Positions 1 to 7,566 of a stretch of 39,939 bases of DNA are shown piece after piece. The notes beneath the pieces were generated by a model that did no database searches, was not told where the DNA came from, and saw only the letters and a list, made by a program, of their open reading frames with translations. Every line of letters begins with the position of its first letter. The first letter of the stretch is position 1. The position numbers were made by a program, and so were the translations under genes. The stretch comes from Acidobacteriota bacterium (lineage in GTDB: Bacteria; Acidobacteriota; Vicinamibacteria; Vicinamibacterales; UBA2999): contig JACPTI010000046.1 in NCBI GenBank assembly GCA_016192845.1, positions 1 to 39,939 on the forward strand. Reading direction: 5' to 3'.

Positions 1-1
1 C

Positions 2-145
2 GGCCCGGCCGTGGCGGCCGGCTACGGCATCAACGTGCAGACGATGCTCTGGAAGGGGCTCGGGCTGGCGCTGCTGGCGCTCGTCACGATCCTGACGATC
101 GGATATCTGTGTACGGTCTACTGGCCCGGATTTGCGAAGGCCTAA
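2..145 (+). CDS. C-terminal end of an integral membrane protein (partial)
   Basis: An open frame runs in from the left edge and stops with TAA at 143-145, giving 47 residues. It contains one strongly hydrophobic segment (roughly residues 19-41, rich in Leu, Ala and Ile), followed by a short polar tail ending PGFAKA. This fits the last transmembrane helix of a transporter or respiratory membrane subunit. The family cannot be named from this much sequence. The diheme cytochrome c starts 19 bases downstream on the same strand, so the two may share a transcript. Confidence 0.55.
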   Translation, partial: GPAVAAGYGINVQTMLWKGLGLALLALVTILTIGYLCTVYWPGFAKA

Positions 146-164
146 ACGCTACAATAGGCGCCCG

Positions 165-1178
165 ATGAAATACGCCGGATTCTTCCTGATGCTGCTGTTG
201 GCGACCGCCGCGCTGGCCGCGCAGGCGCCGCCGCCGAACCCGGTGCCATGGGCGTACGGGTTCGTCATACCCAGTCCCGAGCCGCTGCCGCCGCCGTGCC
301 CGGCCGAGGCCAAGCCGTACACCTGCTCGCGGCCGGGGAGGCCGTGGCCAGAGGACGGCATGCTTCTCGATCTGCCCGGCAGCAGCCGCAAGTTCACCAT
401 CACGCAAATTCAGGCGCACTACGACCCGGCGGACTGGTATCCAAACGAGCATCCGCATCCCGTGCCGGCCATCGTGCAGTACGGGCGCGAGAGCGACCGC
501 CTGCGCGCGTGCGCCCATTGCCACTACCACAACGGCCAGGGCAAACCCGAGAACGGCCACGTCGCCGGGTTGCCGGTGAACTACTTCCTCCAGCAGCTGG
601 CGCTCTTCCGGAGCGGCGGGCGCACGAGCGCGGACCCGCGCAAGGCAAACCATGCGGAAATGACGCAGATCGCGCGCTTCCTCACGGAGGCCGAGATGCA
701 GGCGGCCGCGGAGTACTACGCCGCCATTCCTTGGAAGCCGTGGGTCAAGGTCGTCGAAAGCGATACGGCGCCGAAGACGCGCCAGTCCGCGGCCGGGCTC
801 TTCATTCCGCTCGGCGAGGGGGACGAGCCGCTCGGCCGGCGCTTCATCGAGGTGCCCGAGTTCCCGGACCGGACTGAACGGTTTCGCGATCCGAAAGCCG
901 GATTCATCGCGTACGTGCCGTTCGGCACGATCGAGAAAGGAAAGACGCTCGTCACGACCGGCGGGGGGAAGACCGCTCAGTGCGCCGCCTGCCACGGCGC
1001 CGGCCTCCAGGGGGCGGGCGACGTGCCGCCGATCGCCGACCGGACCGTCAGCTACACCGTACGACAGCTGTACAACTATCAGCAGGGGACACGACACAGC
1101 CAGCTCATGAAACCGGTGGTCGCGAAGCTGAGCCCTGACGAGCTGGTTGCGATCGCGGCGTATCTGGCATCGCTGTAG
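165..1178 (+). CDS. Secreted diheme cytochrome c
   Basis: Encodes 337 residues from ATG 165; an in-frame start at 132 would add a basic leader before the signal peptide, so 165 is preferred. The N-terminus is a signal peptide (Lys, then a Leu/Ala-rich core, then an ALAAQA-type cleavage region), so the protein is exported. Two CxxCH haem-attachment motifs are visible, CAHCH near residue 122 and CAACH near residue 275, with Met-rich downstream parts that could give axial ligands. The arrangement resembles the FixP/CcoP-like diheme c-type electron carriers. The physiological partner is unknown; the preceding membrane protein end is the obvious candidate. Maturation would need a cytochrome c assembly system, and a CcsA-like protein is encoded at 18704-19528. 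Confidence 0.85.
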   Translation: MKYAGFFLMLLLATAALAAQAPPPNPVPWAYGFVIPSPEPLPPPCPAEAKPYTCSRPGRPWPEDGMLLDLPGSSRKFTITQIQAHYDPADWYPNEHPHPVPAIVQYGRESDRLRACAHCHYHNGQGKPENGHVAGLPVNYFLQQLALFRSGGRTSADPRKANHAEMTQIARFLTEAEMQAAAEYYAAIPWKPWVKVVESDTAPKTRQSAAGLFIPLGEGDEPLGRRFIEVPEFPDRTERFRDPKAGFIAYVPFGTIEKGKTLVTTGGGKTAQCAACHGAGLQGAGDVPPIADRTVSYTVRQLYNYQQGTRHSQLMKPVVAKLSPDELVAIAAYLASL

Positions 1179-1209
1179 GCCCGGATGGCGGGTCCCAGAA
1201 GGACCGCGG

Positions 1210-1313
1210 CCTTGGACCGCTATACGGCTCCAAACGAGAATCTTGTACCCGCTGTGACAAGCCGTATAGCGGTCCTAGGCGCGCGAAGCGCGCCAAGCAG
1301 ATACTGGCCAACC
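1210..1313. repeat. Dispersed palindromic element, copy 1 (104 bp)
   Basis: This 104-bp block recurs in inverted orientation at 25165-25268 with 4 mismatches by direct comparison. It contains a perfect 15-bp inverted repeat (arms 1214-1228 and 1261-1275, 32-base loop) and a second GC-rich stem (GGCGCGC/GCGCGCC) at about 1278-1293. It encodes no protein. The size and nested stems suggest a non-autonomous mobile or REP-like element. Confidence 0.85.
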
Positions 1314-1390
1314 AGCCAAGGGCTTGCATCTTTTCCCTCACGAGTACGGGATATCAAGGGCGAAGCCCAGGGCGAAGCCCTTGGCTGGTT
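1310..1390. repeat. Large inverted repeat next to the dispersed element
   Basis: A perfect 15-bp inverted repeat has arms at 1310-1324 and 1376-1390. The loop holds a short direct repeat (GGGCGAAGCCC-like, about 1358-1380). Its left arm overlaps the end of the 104-bp element. It could form a long hairpin between the cytochrome gene and the propeller genes. The second copy of the 104-bp element lacks this extension. Confidence 0.6.
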
Positions 1391-1534
1391 GGACCCGCCG
1401 CTCTTCCGGCGCGGGAATTGCGTTGCCGGGAGACATGCCTACGAACCTGATGATTGCGTGGAAGGCGCTCCGCGGCTCGCCGCCGGCGTCGGCGCCGGCA
1501 TGGGGACGCGTGGCGGTAGTGTATTCTTCGGCGC

Positions 1535-2632
1535 GTGCGATTGATACTGACGGCCTCGTGTGCCGCCGGGCTGCTCGTGGTATCAGCGGCGGGGCCCTCC
1601 GCGCAGATCGAGCGCCTGCCGTCGGCGCGTCTGGTGCCCGCGCCGCCGCTCACGCTGCCGGGCGTCATCGATTCCAACATCCCGATGGTGTGGGACCTGG
1701 TCGACGGCAGCTGGCGCCTGTTCGCCTTCACGTCGTGGGGCGGCACGCCGTCGCTCCTGGCGGGCCCCGCGCTCGACCAGATGCGGGAGAGCGGCGCGGT
1801 CACGCTGGTGCCGGATCCCGGCAACGGCATCTGGATCCAGAGCGTCGTCACCGACGAGGGCGGGACGTGGTACGGCTATTACCATCACGAGCGCCCCGCG
1901 GAGGAGTGCGGCAGGCCTGACCGCTTCATCCTGCGCCTCGGGGCCGCGCGGTCGCGCGATCGCGGCCATACGTGGGAGGACCTGGGGATCATCCTCGAGG
2001 CGCCTTCCGACACGCTTGCCTGCGCCTCGCCGAACCTGTACGTGATCGGCGGCGTCGGCGACGTGAGCGTCATGCTCACGCCGGATCGACAGGACCTCTA
2101 TCTGTTCTTCTCGCAGTACTCGAAAATCCAGACGGAGCAGGGGATCGCCGTCGCGCGGCTCGCATGGGCCGATCGCGATGCGCCGGTTGGACGCCTCGCG
2201 ATGTGGGTGGCCGGCGCATGGCTGCCTCCGCGTCGGGGCACCCCGGCCGCCGGCGACGATCGTCCGGAGTGGGTCTATCCGGCCGGCACGCCGCTGGCGC
2301 AGGCGTCGAAGCCGTTTCACGACGAGGCGCCGGATGCCGACACGTTCTGGGGACCGTCCGTGCACTGGAACCGTTATCTCGAACGCTACGTCATGCTCCT
2401 CAACCGCGCGCGCGACGAGGAGTTCAACAACGACGGGATCTACATCTCGTACGCGCGGACGCTGCAGGATCCTCGCGTGTGGACGCCGCCGCGGAAGCTC
2501 CTGAACCACGGCGAGTGGTACCCGCAGGTCGCCGGGCTCGATCCGGTCACCGGCACCGACAAAGAAGCGAGCCAGCGCGCCCGCTTCTTCCTCCAGGGCC
2601 ACTCCCGGCACTACATCGAGTTTCAACGCTGA
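1535..2632 (+). CDS. Secreted beta-propeller protein, paralogue A
   Basis: Encodes 365 residues from GTG 1535, chosen because it begins directly with a signal peptide (short basic start, Leu/Val/Ala core, cleavage near SAQ). An Asp-box-like motif (RSRDRGHTWEDLG) and repeated Trp/Gly/Asp-rich segments (WYGYYHHE, WGPSVHWN) suggest a sialidase- or GH43-like five- or six-bladed propeller. No catalytic set can be assigned safely. The next gene, 17 bases downstream, is a clear paralogue, so the pair arose by tandem duplication and is probably cotranscribed. Polysaccharide binding or hydrolysis outside the cytoplasm is a plausible role, but inferred. Confidence 0.75.
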   Translation: MRLILTASCAAGLLVVSAAGPSAQIERLPSARLVPAPPLTLPGVIDSNIPMVWDLVDGSWRLFAFTSWGGTPSLLAGPALDQMRESGAVTLVPDPGNGIWIQSVVTDEGGTWYGYYHHERPAEECGRPDRFILRLGAARSRDRGHTWEDLGIILEAPSDTLACASPNLYVIGGVGDVSVMLTPDRQDLYLFFSQYSKIQTEQGIAVARLAWADRDAPVGRLAMWVAGAWLPPRRGTPAAGDDRPEWVYPAGTPLAQASKPFHDEAPDADTFWGPSVHWNRYLERYVMLLNRARDEEFNNDGIYISYARTLQDPRVWTPPRKLLNHGEWYPQVAGLDPVTGTDKEASQRARFFLQGHSRHYIEFQR

Positions 2633-2649
2633 CCCGCCGCTCCCCTTCC

Positions 2650-3756
2650 GTGCGTCCCATCCCTTTGCCTGCGCGTGCGGTTCTCGCCGGCAGCCTGTGC
2701 ATCCTGCTGATCGCCGCGCTGGCGGCGCAGCCGGAGCCGCTACCGACCGCCAGGCTCGTACGCGCGTCGCGCCTCGTCATGCCGGGGCGCGTCGATTCCA
2801 ATGTGCCGATGGCGTGGGAGCTGGTCGACGGGCGATGGCAGCTGGTCGCGCTCGTCTCGTTCGGGGGCATCCCCGCGCGGCTGTCCGGCTCCGCGCTCGA
2901 GGAGATGCAGGAGGCCGGACCGGTGGCCATCGAGCCGCACCCGGGACACGGCATCTGGATCGAAAGCGTCATCCCGGACGAGAACGGCACGTGGTACGGC
3001 TATTACCACCACGAAAGCCCTGCCGACGAGTGCGGGCGGGCCGATCGGTTCATTCCGCGGATTGGTGCGATGCGATCGACCGACCGCGGCGCGACCTGGA
3101 AACATCTCGGCGTCATTCTCGAGGCGCCGCCGGACAGCGCGGCCTGCAGGTCGACCAATCGGTACGTGCTGGGCGGCGTCGGCGACCTCAGCGCCATGCT
3201 CAACCAGAGCGGGACGGACGTGTTCCTGTTCTTCAGCCAGTACGGGAAGTCGCCGTCACAGCAGGGCGTGGCGGTGGCGCGCCTGGCGTGGGCCGACCGC
3301 GACGCGCCGGTCGGCCGCCTGACGATCTGGGAGAACGGTGCCTGGATGCCCGCGCGGGCCGTAGCGGGCTCGGCCGAAGGCGGCGAGCCCGCCTGGACGT
3401 ACCCGGCCGGCACGCCGCTCGTGGCGCCGACGCGGCCGTGGCACGACGGCAACGGCGCGGCCGACGTCTTCTGGGGGCCGTCGGTGCACTGGAATCACTA
3501 TCTCGAGCGGTACGTGATGCTGGTCAATCGCGCGGCCAACGAGCACTTCAACAGCGAGGGAATCTACGTCTCGTACGCGACGGCGCTGGAGGATCCGCGC
3601 GGGTGGAGCCGGCCGCGCAAGATCATGGACGGCGGCGCCTGGTATCCGCAGGTCGCCGGGCTCGAGCCGACCACCGGCCCCGACAAGGCCGCCGGCCCCC
3701 GCGCGCGCTTTCTGCTGACCGGCCGGTCCGACTACTACATCGAGTTCCAGCGATAG
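2650..3756 (+). CDS. Secreted beta-propeller protein, paralogue B
   Basis: Encodes 368 residues from GTG 2650, which gives a signal peptide (basic start, LAGSLCILLIAALAAQ). The frame stays open upstream through the preceding gene, but that part is only its shadow. By eye about two thirds of residues match paralogue A over the central region, including WYGYYHHE, the Asp-box-like STDRGATW, the AVARLAWADRDAPVGRL block, WGPSVHWN and the C-terminal YIEFQR. Conservation across the whole length means both copies are intact. Substrate and activity are unknown. Confidence 0.75.
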   Translation: MRPIPLPARAVLAGSLCILLIAALAAQPEPLPTARLVRASRLVMPGRVDSNVPMAWELVDGRWQLVALVSFGGIPARLSGSALEEMQEAGPVAIEPHPGHGIWIESVIPDENGTWYGYYHHESPADECGRADRFIPRIGAMRSTDRGATWKHLGVILEAPPDSAACRSTNRYVLGGVGDLSAMLNQSGTDVFLFFSQYGKSPSQQGVAVARLAWADRDAPVGRLTIWENGAWMPARAVAGSAEGGEPAWTYPAGTPLVAPTRPWHDGNGAADVFWGPSVHWNHYLERYVMLVNRAANEHFNSEGIYVSYATALEDPRGWSRPRKIMDGGAWYPQVAGLEPTTGPDKAAGPRARFLLTGRSDYYIEFQR

Positions 3757-3909
3757 CTCCTACGCGCGGCGGCCGCGGACGAGTACGAGGCACGGCCGCT
3801 TTCCCGCCGGGCGTAGCCGGACGCCGGCCGAGGGTAGCTCCGCGGTCCGCTGTGGCACAAACCTCTAGAACGGATTTGCGAAGGGCCTGAGTCCCGGGGC
3901 GTAAGGCCT

Positions 3910-4167
3910 TTACGAAGCCAGCAGCCGCACCCACGGTCCGCTGACCTCGAACTCGCCGCCCTGATCGTCGGTCAGCTTGAACCGCGTCTGCGTGTAGTGG
4001 AACCGCGCGTAGCCGCTGCACCAGCGCGTCTTGAGCACGACCGTACCGCCTCCGGCGATCCAGATCTCAGGCGGCGTTTCATCGGCAAGCGTCACCCGGC
4101 AGGAAGCGATGAGGAACGCGGCAAGCGAGAGACCAAGGGGGAGAGCGGCGACACGCACACGCATCAC
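3910..4167 (-). CDS. Small secreted hypothetical protein
   Basis: Encodes 85 residues. The N-terminus is a convincing signal peptide or lipoprotein signal (MMRVRVAALP followed by a Leu/Ala core and FLIASC). The mature part is about 60 residues, rich in Thr, Gly and aromatic residues, with a single further Cys. I do not recognise the family. It lies convergent to the propeller pair and divergent from the DUF1569 gene. Codon use matches the neighbours. Confidence 0.5.
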   Translation of the reverse strand: MMRVRVAALPLGLSLAAFLIASCRVTLADETPPEIWIAGGGTVVLKTRWCSGYARFHYTQTRFKLTDDQGGEFEVSGPWVRLLAS

Positions 4168-4339
4168 CCTCCGCGCCTCGCAAAACGTGAACCATGTTTC
4201 CGACGGCGAAATCCGCCTGGCGACGGAAGCCGATCGGCACTCCGGGGATGCGGGCGGGTACTAGACGGAAAACGGCGACTGATCGGCCCGCCGAACGGTT
4301 CGGGTACAATCACGCGCCAAAAACAACACGGGGGTGCAT

Positions 4340-4780
4340 ATGCGCAGTCTCCACGATGCGTCGTACCGGTCGCACGTCGTCCAGCGTGTCCAGACGCTCC
4401 GGCCCGATTCCGAGCGGCGCTGGGGGAAGATGACGGTCGACCAGATGCTGTGGCACGTCAGCGACGCGCTCGCCAACGCCATCGGCGAGCTTCGCGTCGA
4501 GCCGCAGAAGCCGCCGCTGCCGCGCGGGCTCCTGAAGTTCATGATTCTCAACCTGCCGTGGGGGAAGAACGCGCCGACGATGCCGGTCTTCGTGCCGAAG
4601 CGGAATTACGACTTCGAAGCCGAACGGACGCGCTGCCTCCGCCTTATCGACCGGATGGCGTCAATGGACCTCGACGGCGAGTGGCCGGCGCACCCGATGC
4701 TCGGACGGCTCACCGGCTCGGAGATCAGTCGGCTGCACGCGAAGCACCTGCACCACCACCTGACGCAGTTCGGGGTGTGA
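4340..4780 (+). CDS. DUF1569 / DinB-like protein
   Basis: Encodes 146 residues from ATG 4340; GTG 4334 lies two codons upstream. The His-containing segments MTVDQMLWHVSDAL near residue 31 and the C-terminal AKHLHHHLTQFGV resemble DUF1569 and the wider DinB four-helix superfamily, in which His residues bind a divalent metal and which include thiol-dependent transferases. Cytoplasmic; no signal peptide. A TACAAT box at 4305-4310 lies where a -10 element could be, without a good -35. Its 3' end overlaps the convergent histidine kinase by 56 bases. Exact activity is unknown. Confidence 0.7.
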   Translation: MRSLHDASYRSHVVQRVQTLRPDSERRWGKMTVDQMLWHVSDALANAIGELRVEPQKPPLPRGLLKFMILNLPWGKNAPTMPVFVPKRNYDFEAERTRCLRLIDRMASMDLDGEWPAHPMLGRLTGSEISRLHAKHLHHHLTQFGV

Positions 4781-5360
4781 CCGGCGCATCCGGGCTCACC
4801 GGCAGCTCGAGGAAGAACGTGGTGCCCTCGCCGAGCGTCGACTCGACGCGGATGTCGCCTTTCAACGCGTCGACGCACTCGGCGGCGATGGCCAGCCCGA
4901 GGCCGAGACCGGACGTCCCGAGCTCCCGATCCCGCTGCGGGCGTCCCCGGTAGAACCGGGCGAAGATCGACCGCAGGTCGGTCTCCGCGATGCCGATGCC
5001 GTTGTCGCGGACGCTCAGCGTGCAGATCCGGTCGCTGTCGTCCGGCACGCGGCCGATCTCCACGATCCGCTGCGGCTTGTCGGGATCGCTGTACTTGATG
5101 GCGTTCGACACGAGGTTCACGAGCACGAGCTCGAGCCGCGCCACGTCGATCTCGATCGCGGGCAGCGGGCCCGCCACGCGCACGTCGACGCCGCGCGCCT
5201 CCCCCATCTCGCGCAGCTGCTCGCCGGGAAAGATATCGTTGGGATCGACCGGCACGAGCGTCGTGAGCTGTTCCAACCAGCGCGACGCCAGCACACGGTA
5301 CTCCGCTTCGATACGCTGCCCGATAATAGATCGGAACTCGGAGGCGACAGCGTGCGTCAC
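4725..5360 (-). CDS. Histidine kinase-like ATPase lacking the phosphoacceptor domain
   Basis: Encodes 211 residues from GTG 5360, chosen because AGGA sits 7 bases upstream; TTG 5402 is an alternative. The C-terminal two thirds is a complete HATPase_c domain: N box (NLVSNAIKYSD), G1 (DNGIGI), F box (FARFYRG) and G2 (GLGLGLAIA). The first ~45 residues (RWLEQLTTLVPVDPNDIF) resemble the start of an RsbR-type N-terminal sensor domain. They run straight into the segment that normally follows the DHp domain, and no H-box histidine (SHELR type) is seen. It looks like an in-frame internal deletion of a larger kinase. It could still bind ATP, or act on the divergent receiver-like gene, but self-phosphorylation by the usual route is unlikely. 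Confidence 0.75.
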   Translation of the reverse strand: MTHAVASEFRSIIGQRIEAEYRVLASRWLEQLTTLVPVDPNDIFPGEQLREMGEARGVDVRVAGPLPAIEIDVARLELVLVNLVSNAIKYSDPDKPQRIVEIGRVPDDSDRICTLSVRDNGIGIAETDLRSIFARFYRGRPQRDRELGTSGLGLGLAIAAECVDALKGDIRVESTLGEGTTFFLELPVSPDAPVTPRTASGGGAGASRAAD

Positions 5361-5410
5361 GGGTCGATCCTGATCGTGTGGCGCGTTCGCGCCGCGCCGC
5401 AAGCTCTACC

Positions 5411-5788
5411 ATGCCGTCCGGACCTCCAGACGTCGCGCTGATCGGACCGGAATGGCCGAGCCGCGCGCTCCTGCGCGCCCAGCTCGTCGAGGAGGGCTAC
5501 AGCGTCGTCGCCACCGACGCATGGCCGATTCCCAGGCCATACCTCCGGCGCGGCATGACGCCGCGCCTTCTCATCATCGATCTACATGGGCTCGCCGATC
5601 CGGAGACGGTGCTCGACGAGGTCGCCGCCGTGCTGCCGCCAGATCGGGTCCTCGTCGTCACCGCGCTCGGCACGCTCGCGCCCGACAGGGTCCGCGGGCG
5701 GGGATTCAACCTGGTCACCCGGCCGGCGACCGTGGGAGCGATCGTCGCCGCGGCCGCCGCCGTGCTGCGCAGAGCCGAGCCTGGCTGA
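5411..5788 (+). CDS. Degenerate receiver-domain protein
   Basis: Encodes 125 residues from ATG 5411. Alternating hydrophobic strands (DVALIGP, SVVATD, RLLIIDL, RVLVVTALG) and Ala-rich helices give a CheY-like fold. Asp in LLIIDL occupies the phosphoacceptor position. However, the acidic pair after strand 1 is missing and the Lys after strand 5 is replaced by Arg (TRPATV), so it is probably a pseudo-receiver. There is no output domain. It is transcribed divergently from the kinase-like gene 50 bases away, suggesting a shared regulatory region and a joint function. Confidence 0.6.
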   Translation: MPSGPPDVALIGPEWPSRALLRAQLVEEGYSVVATDAWPIPRPYLRRGMTPRLLIIDLHGLADPETVLDEVAAVLPPDRVLVVTALGTLAPDRVRGRGFNLVTRPATVGAIVAAAAAVLRRAEPG

Positions 5789-5864
5789 TTCACGGAGTCG
5801 CCATACAACAGGCGTCGCGCCGCGCTGCGCAGCAGGCGAGCGGTAAGCGTAGGCGAGTCGCTGC

Positions 5865-7053
5865 TCAACGCCTCCGCCGAGCGTCGGTCCCGGGGTTCAC
5901 GATCAACGCACGAGACGGCGGCCCGACGCCAGCGATACCTTTGGCCCTGACGCGGATGTAATAGACCTGACCGAACGCGCCGCTCGTCTGAAAAATGAAC
6001 GTCGTGTCGCGGCCTCCTGTGTCGATGCTCGCCCAATCGCTCATCTCCGGCTTGGAGGCAACTTCGATCACATAGCTGCCCACAGCGGTTCCGGATTCCG
6101 GAGCAACCCAGAATAATGCGACGGTCCTCGCGCCCGCGTTGTAGCCCAGGCCGGTCGGCGCGGGCGGCAGCGGTACGTTGAGTCCCGTGTTCCTGTTGTC
6201 GTGATGAAACTTGGGCCAGGCGGAATCGGCGAGTCCGGCGCTGCTCGTGTTCAAGGCGAAGAGCTTCCCATCGTTGTTCCCGATATAGCGATATAGAGCG
6301 TCCCATCGTCGCCGAGCGCCGGTGAGGTTTCCGTGATCCCGTTGTTCGTGGCGTAGTCCCACGCAAGCGTCCCGTCAGGATTCAGGGCGTACACGTGGCC
6401 GGTGTCCTCACCGCCGAAGTAGATCATTCCGTCCGCCCCGATCGCCGGTGACGGGTAGACGTCGTGTGAGGGGACGTTGAACTTCCATTTCAGCGTTCCG
6501 TCTGGATTGAGGGCAAGCAGGTCAGCGATTTCACCGAATTCCACGTTTCGGCGAGTCCCGACATAGAGGGTGCCGTCCACTCCAATCGACGGAGACGAGC
6601 GGACGCCGTATCCATCAGTGATCAGATACCTCCACCGCACCGTTCCATCGCGTTATCGCCGATGGGCGTATCGAAGCGATATTCCCATCGCAGCATTCCG
6701 TCCGGATCGAGCGCGTGAAGGGTACTGGTCGCGTCCTGCACGTAGATGGTGCCGTCGGCGGCCAAGACCGGCGAATACACGTAGTTGCCGATCGTGTATT
6801 TCCACTTCAGCTTGCCGTCTGGAGTGACGGCGTGCAAACCAAGATCGGGTGTGGGGCTCAGATAGTGGCCACCGTTCCCGACATAGATCGTTCCGTCTGC
6901 ACCAATGGCCGGAGAGGATTTGTTGATGGTCGCTCCGGTGGCATAGACCCATTTCAGTCTTGACGGCGATGTCTGCGCAAAGACCACATCGACTGCTGTG
7001 ACGGCGACTGCGATCAGAACGAGAAGCGTGCGAACTGCCTGAGACGCAGGCAT
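5865..7053 (-). pseudogene. PQQ-like beta-propeller protein with C-terminal FN3 domain, two frameshifts
   Basis: Three consecutive minus-strand frames add up to one protein. Segment 1 (7053-6622) has a signal peptide and propeller repeats of the type SPAIGADGTIYVG...ALDPDGxLRW. Segment 2 (to 6251) continues those repeats, and segment 3 (to 5865) gives GNNDGKLFALN followed by a fibronectin type III-like domain (PAPTGLGYNAG to VNPGT). The first break is near 6648-6652, where restoring one base gives DGTVRW. The second is at about 6281-6290, inside an alternating TA run, where removing two bases restores LYIAIGNNDG. An intact ancestor would be a secreted protein of about 390 residues. Assembly errors are an alternative, as both breaks are simple and the sequence is otherwise conserved. 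Confidence 0.75.
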
Positions 7054-7154
7054 GTAGCGCCTCCGAACCGCAGGAGGGGGGACCCTCGCAGTATATACTC
7101 CGGCGAACTCGAGATTGTCGCCTACAATAGCGGCACGCTCAGGAGACTACGCCG

Positions 7155-7565
7155 ATGCCAGACACGATTCGAGTCGTCGAGTACTTCTATCTCACGGCGC
7201 CCGACAAGCCGGGTGAAGGGGCGCGCGCGCTCAAGACACTGCAGGAGAGCGGCGTCGACCTGCTCGCCTTCTCGGGCTTCCCCGAAGGGCGCCGGTCGCA
7301 GCTCGATTTCATCCCGGCCGATCCGGCCGCGTTCAAGCAGGCGGCCAAGCGGGCGAAGTGGCGCGTCGTCGGGCCGAAGCGCGGCTTTCTCGTGCAGGGG
7401 GACAACCGGATCGGCGCGTGCGCGGAGCTGATGGACCGGCTCGCCGCGGCGAAGATCAACGTCACGGCGATCGACGCCATCACCGTCGACGGCCGCTACG
7501 GAGCGATCTTCTGGGTGGCGCCGCGCGACGTGAAGAAGGCGGCCGCGACGCTCGGCGTCGCGTAA
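7155..7565 (+). CDS. ACT-domain-like protein
   Basis: Encodes 136 residues, from an ATG with AGGAG 8 bases upstream (CAGGAGACTACGCCGATG). Two ACT-like beta-alpha-beta halves are visible: residues ~5-65 (VEYFYLTAPDKPGEGARALKTL) and ~70-135 (FLVQGDNRIGACAELMDRLAAAKINVTAIDAI). No enzyme domain is attached. Stand-alone tandem ACT proteins usually bind small ligands such as amino acids and modulate enzymes or transporters; the ligand here is unknown. A TACAAT at 7123-7128 may be the -10 element. It ends one base before the convergent pncB stop. Confidence 0.75.
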   Translation: MPDTIRVVEYFYLTAPDKPGEGARALKTLQESGVDLLAFSGFPEGRRSQLDFIPADPAAFKQAAKRAKWRVVGPKRGFLVQGDNRIGACAELMDRLAAAKINVTAIDAITVDGRYGAIFWVAPRDVKKAAATLGVA

Positions 7566-7566
7566 T

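Noticed and set aside
1105..1341. Coding sequence in the minus frame over the 104-bp element (and its match at 25077-25313)
   Set aside because: The two translations agree only because the repeat DNA is the same. There is no start signal and no protein family.
127..3882. Shared 14-mer CGGATTTGCGAAGG at 127-140 and 3869-3882
   Set aside because: A 14-base match between two positions is expected a few times by chance in 40 kb, and the flanks do not match.
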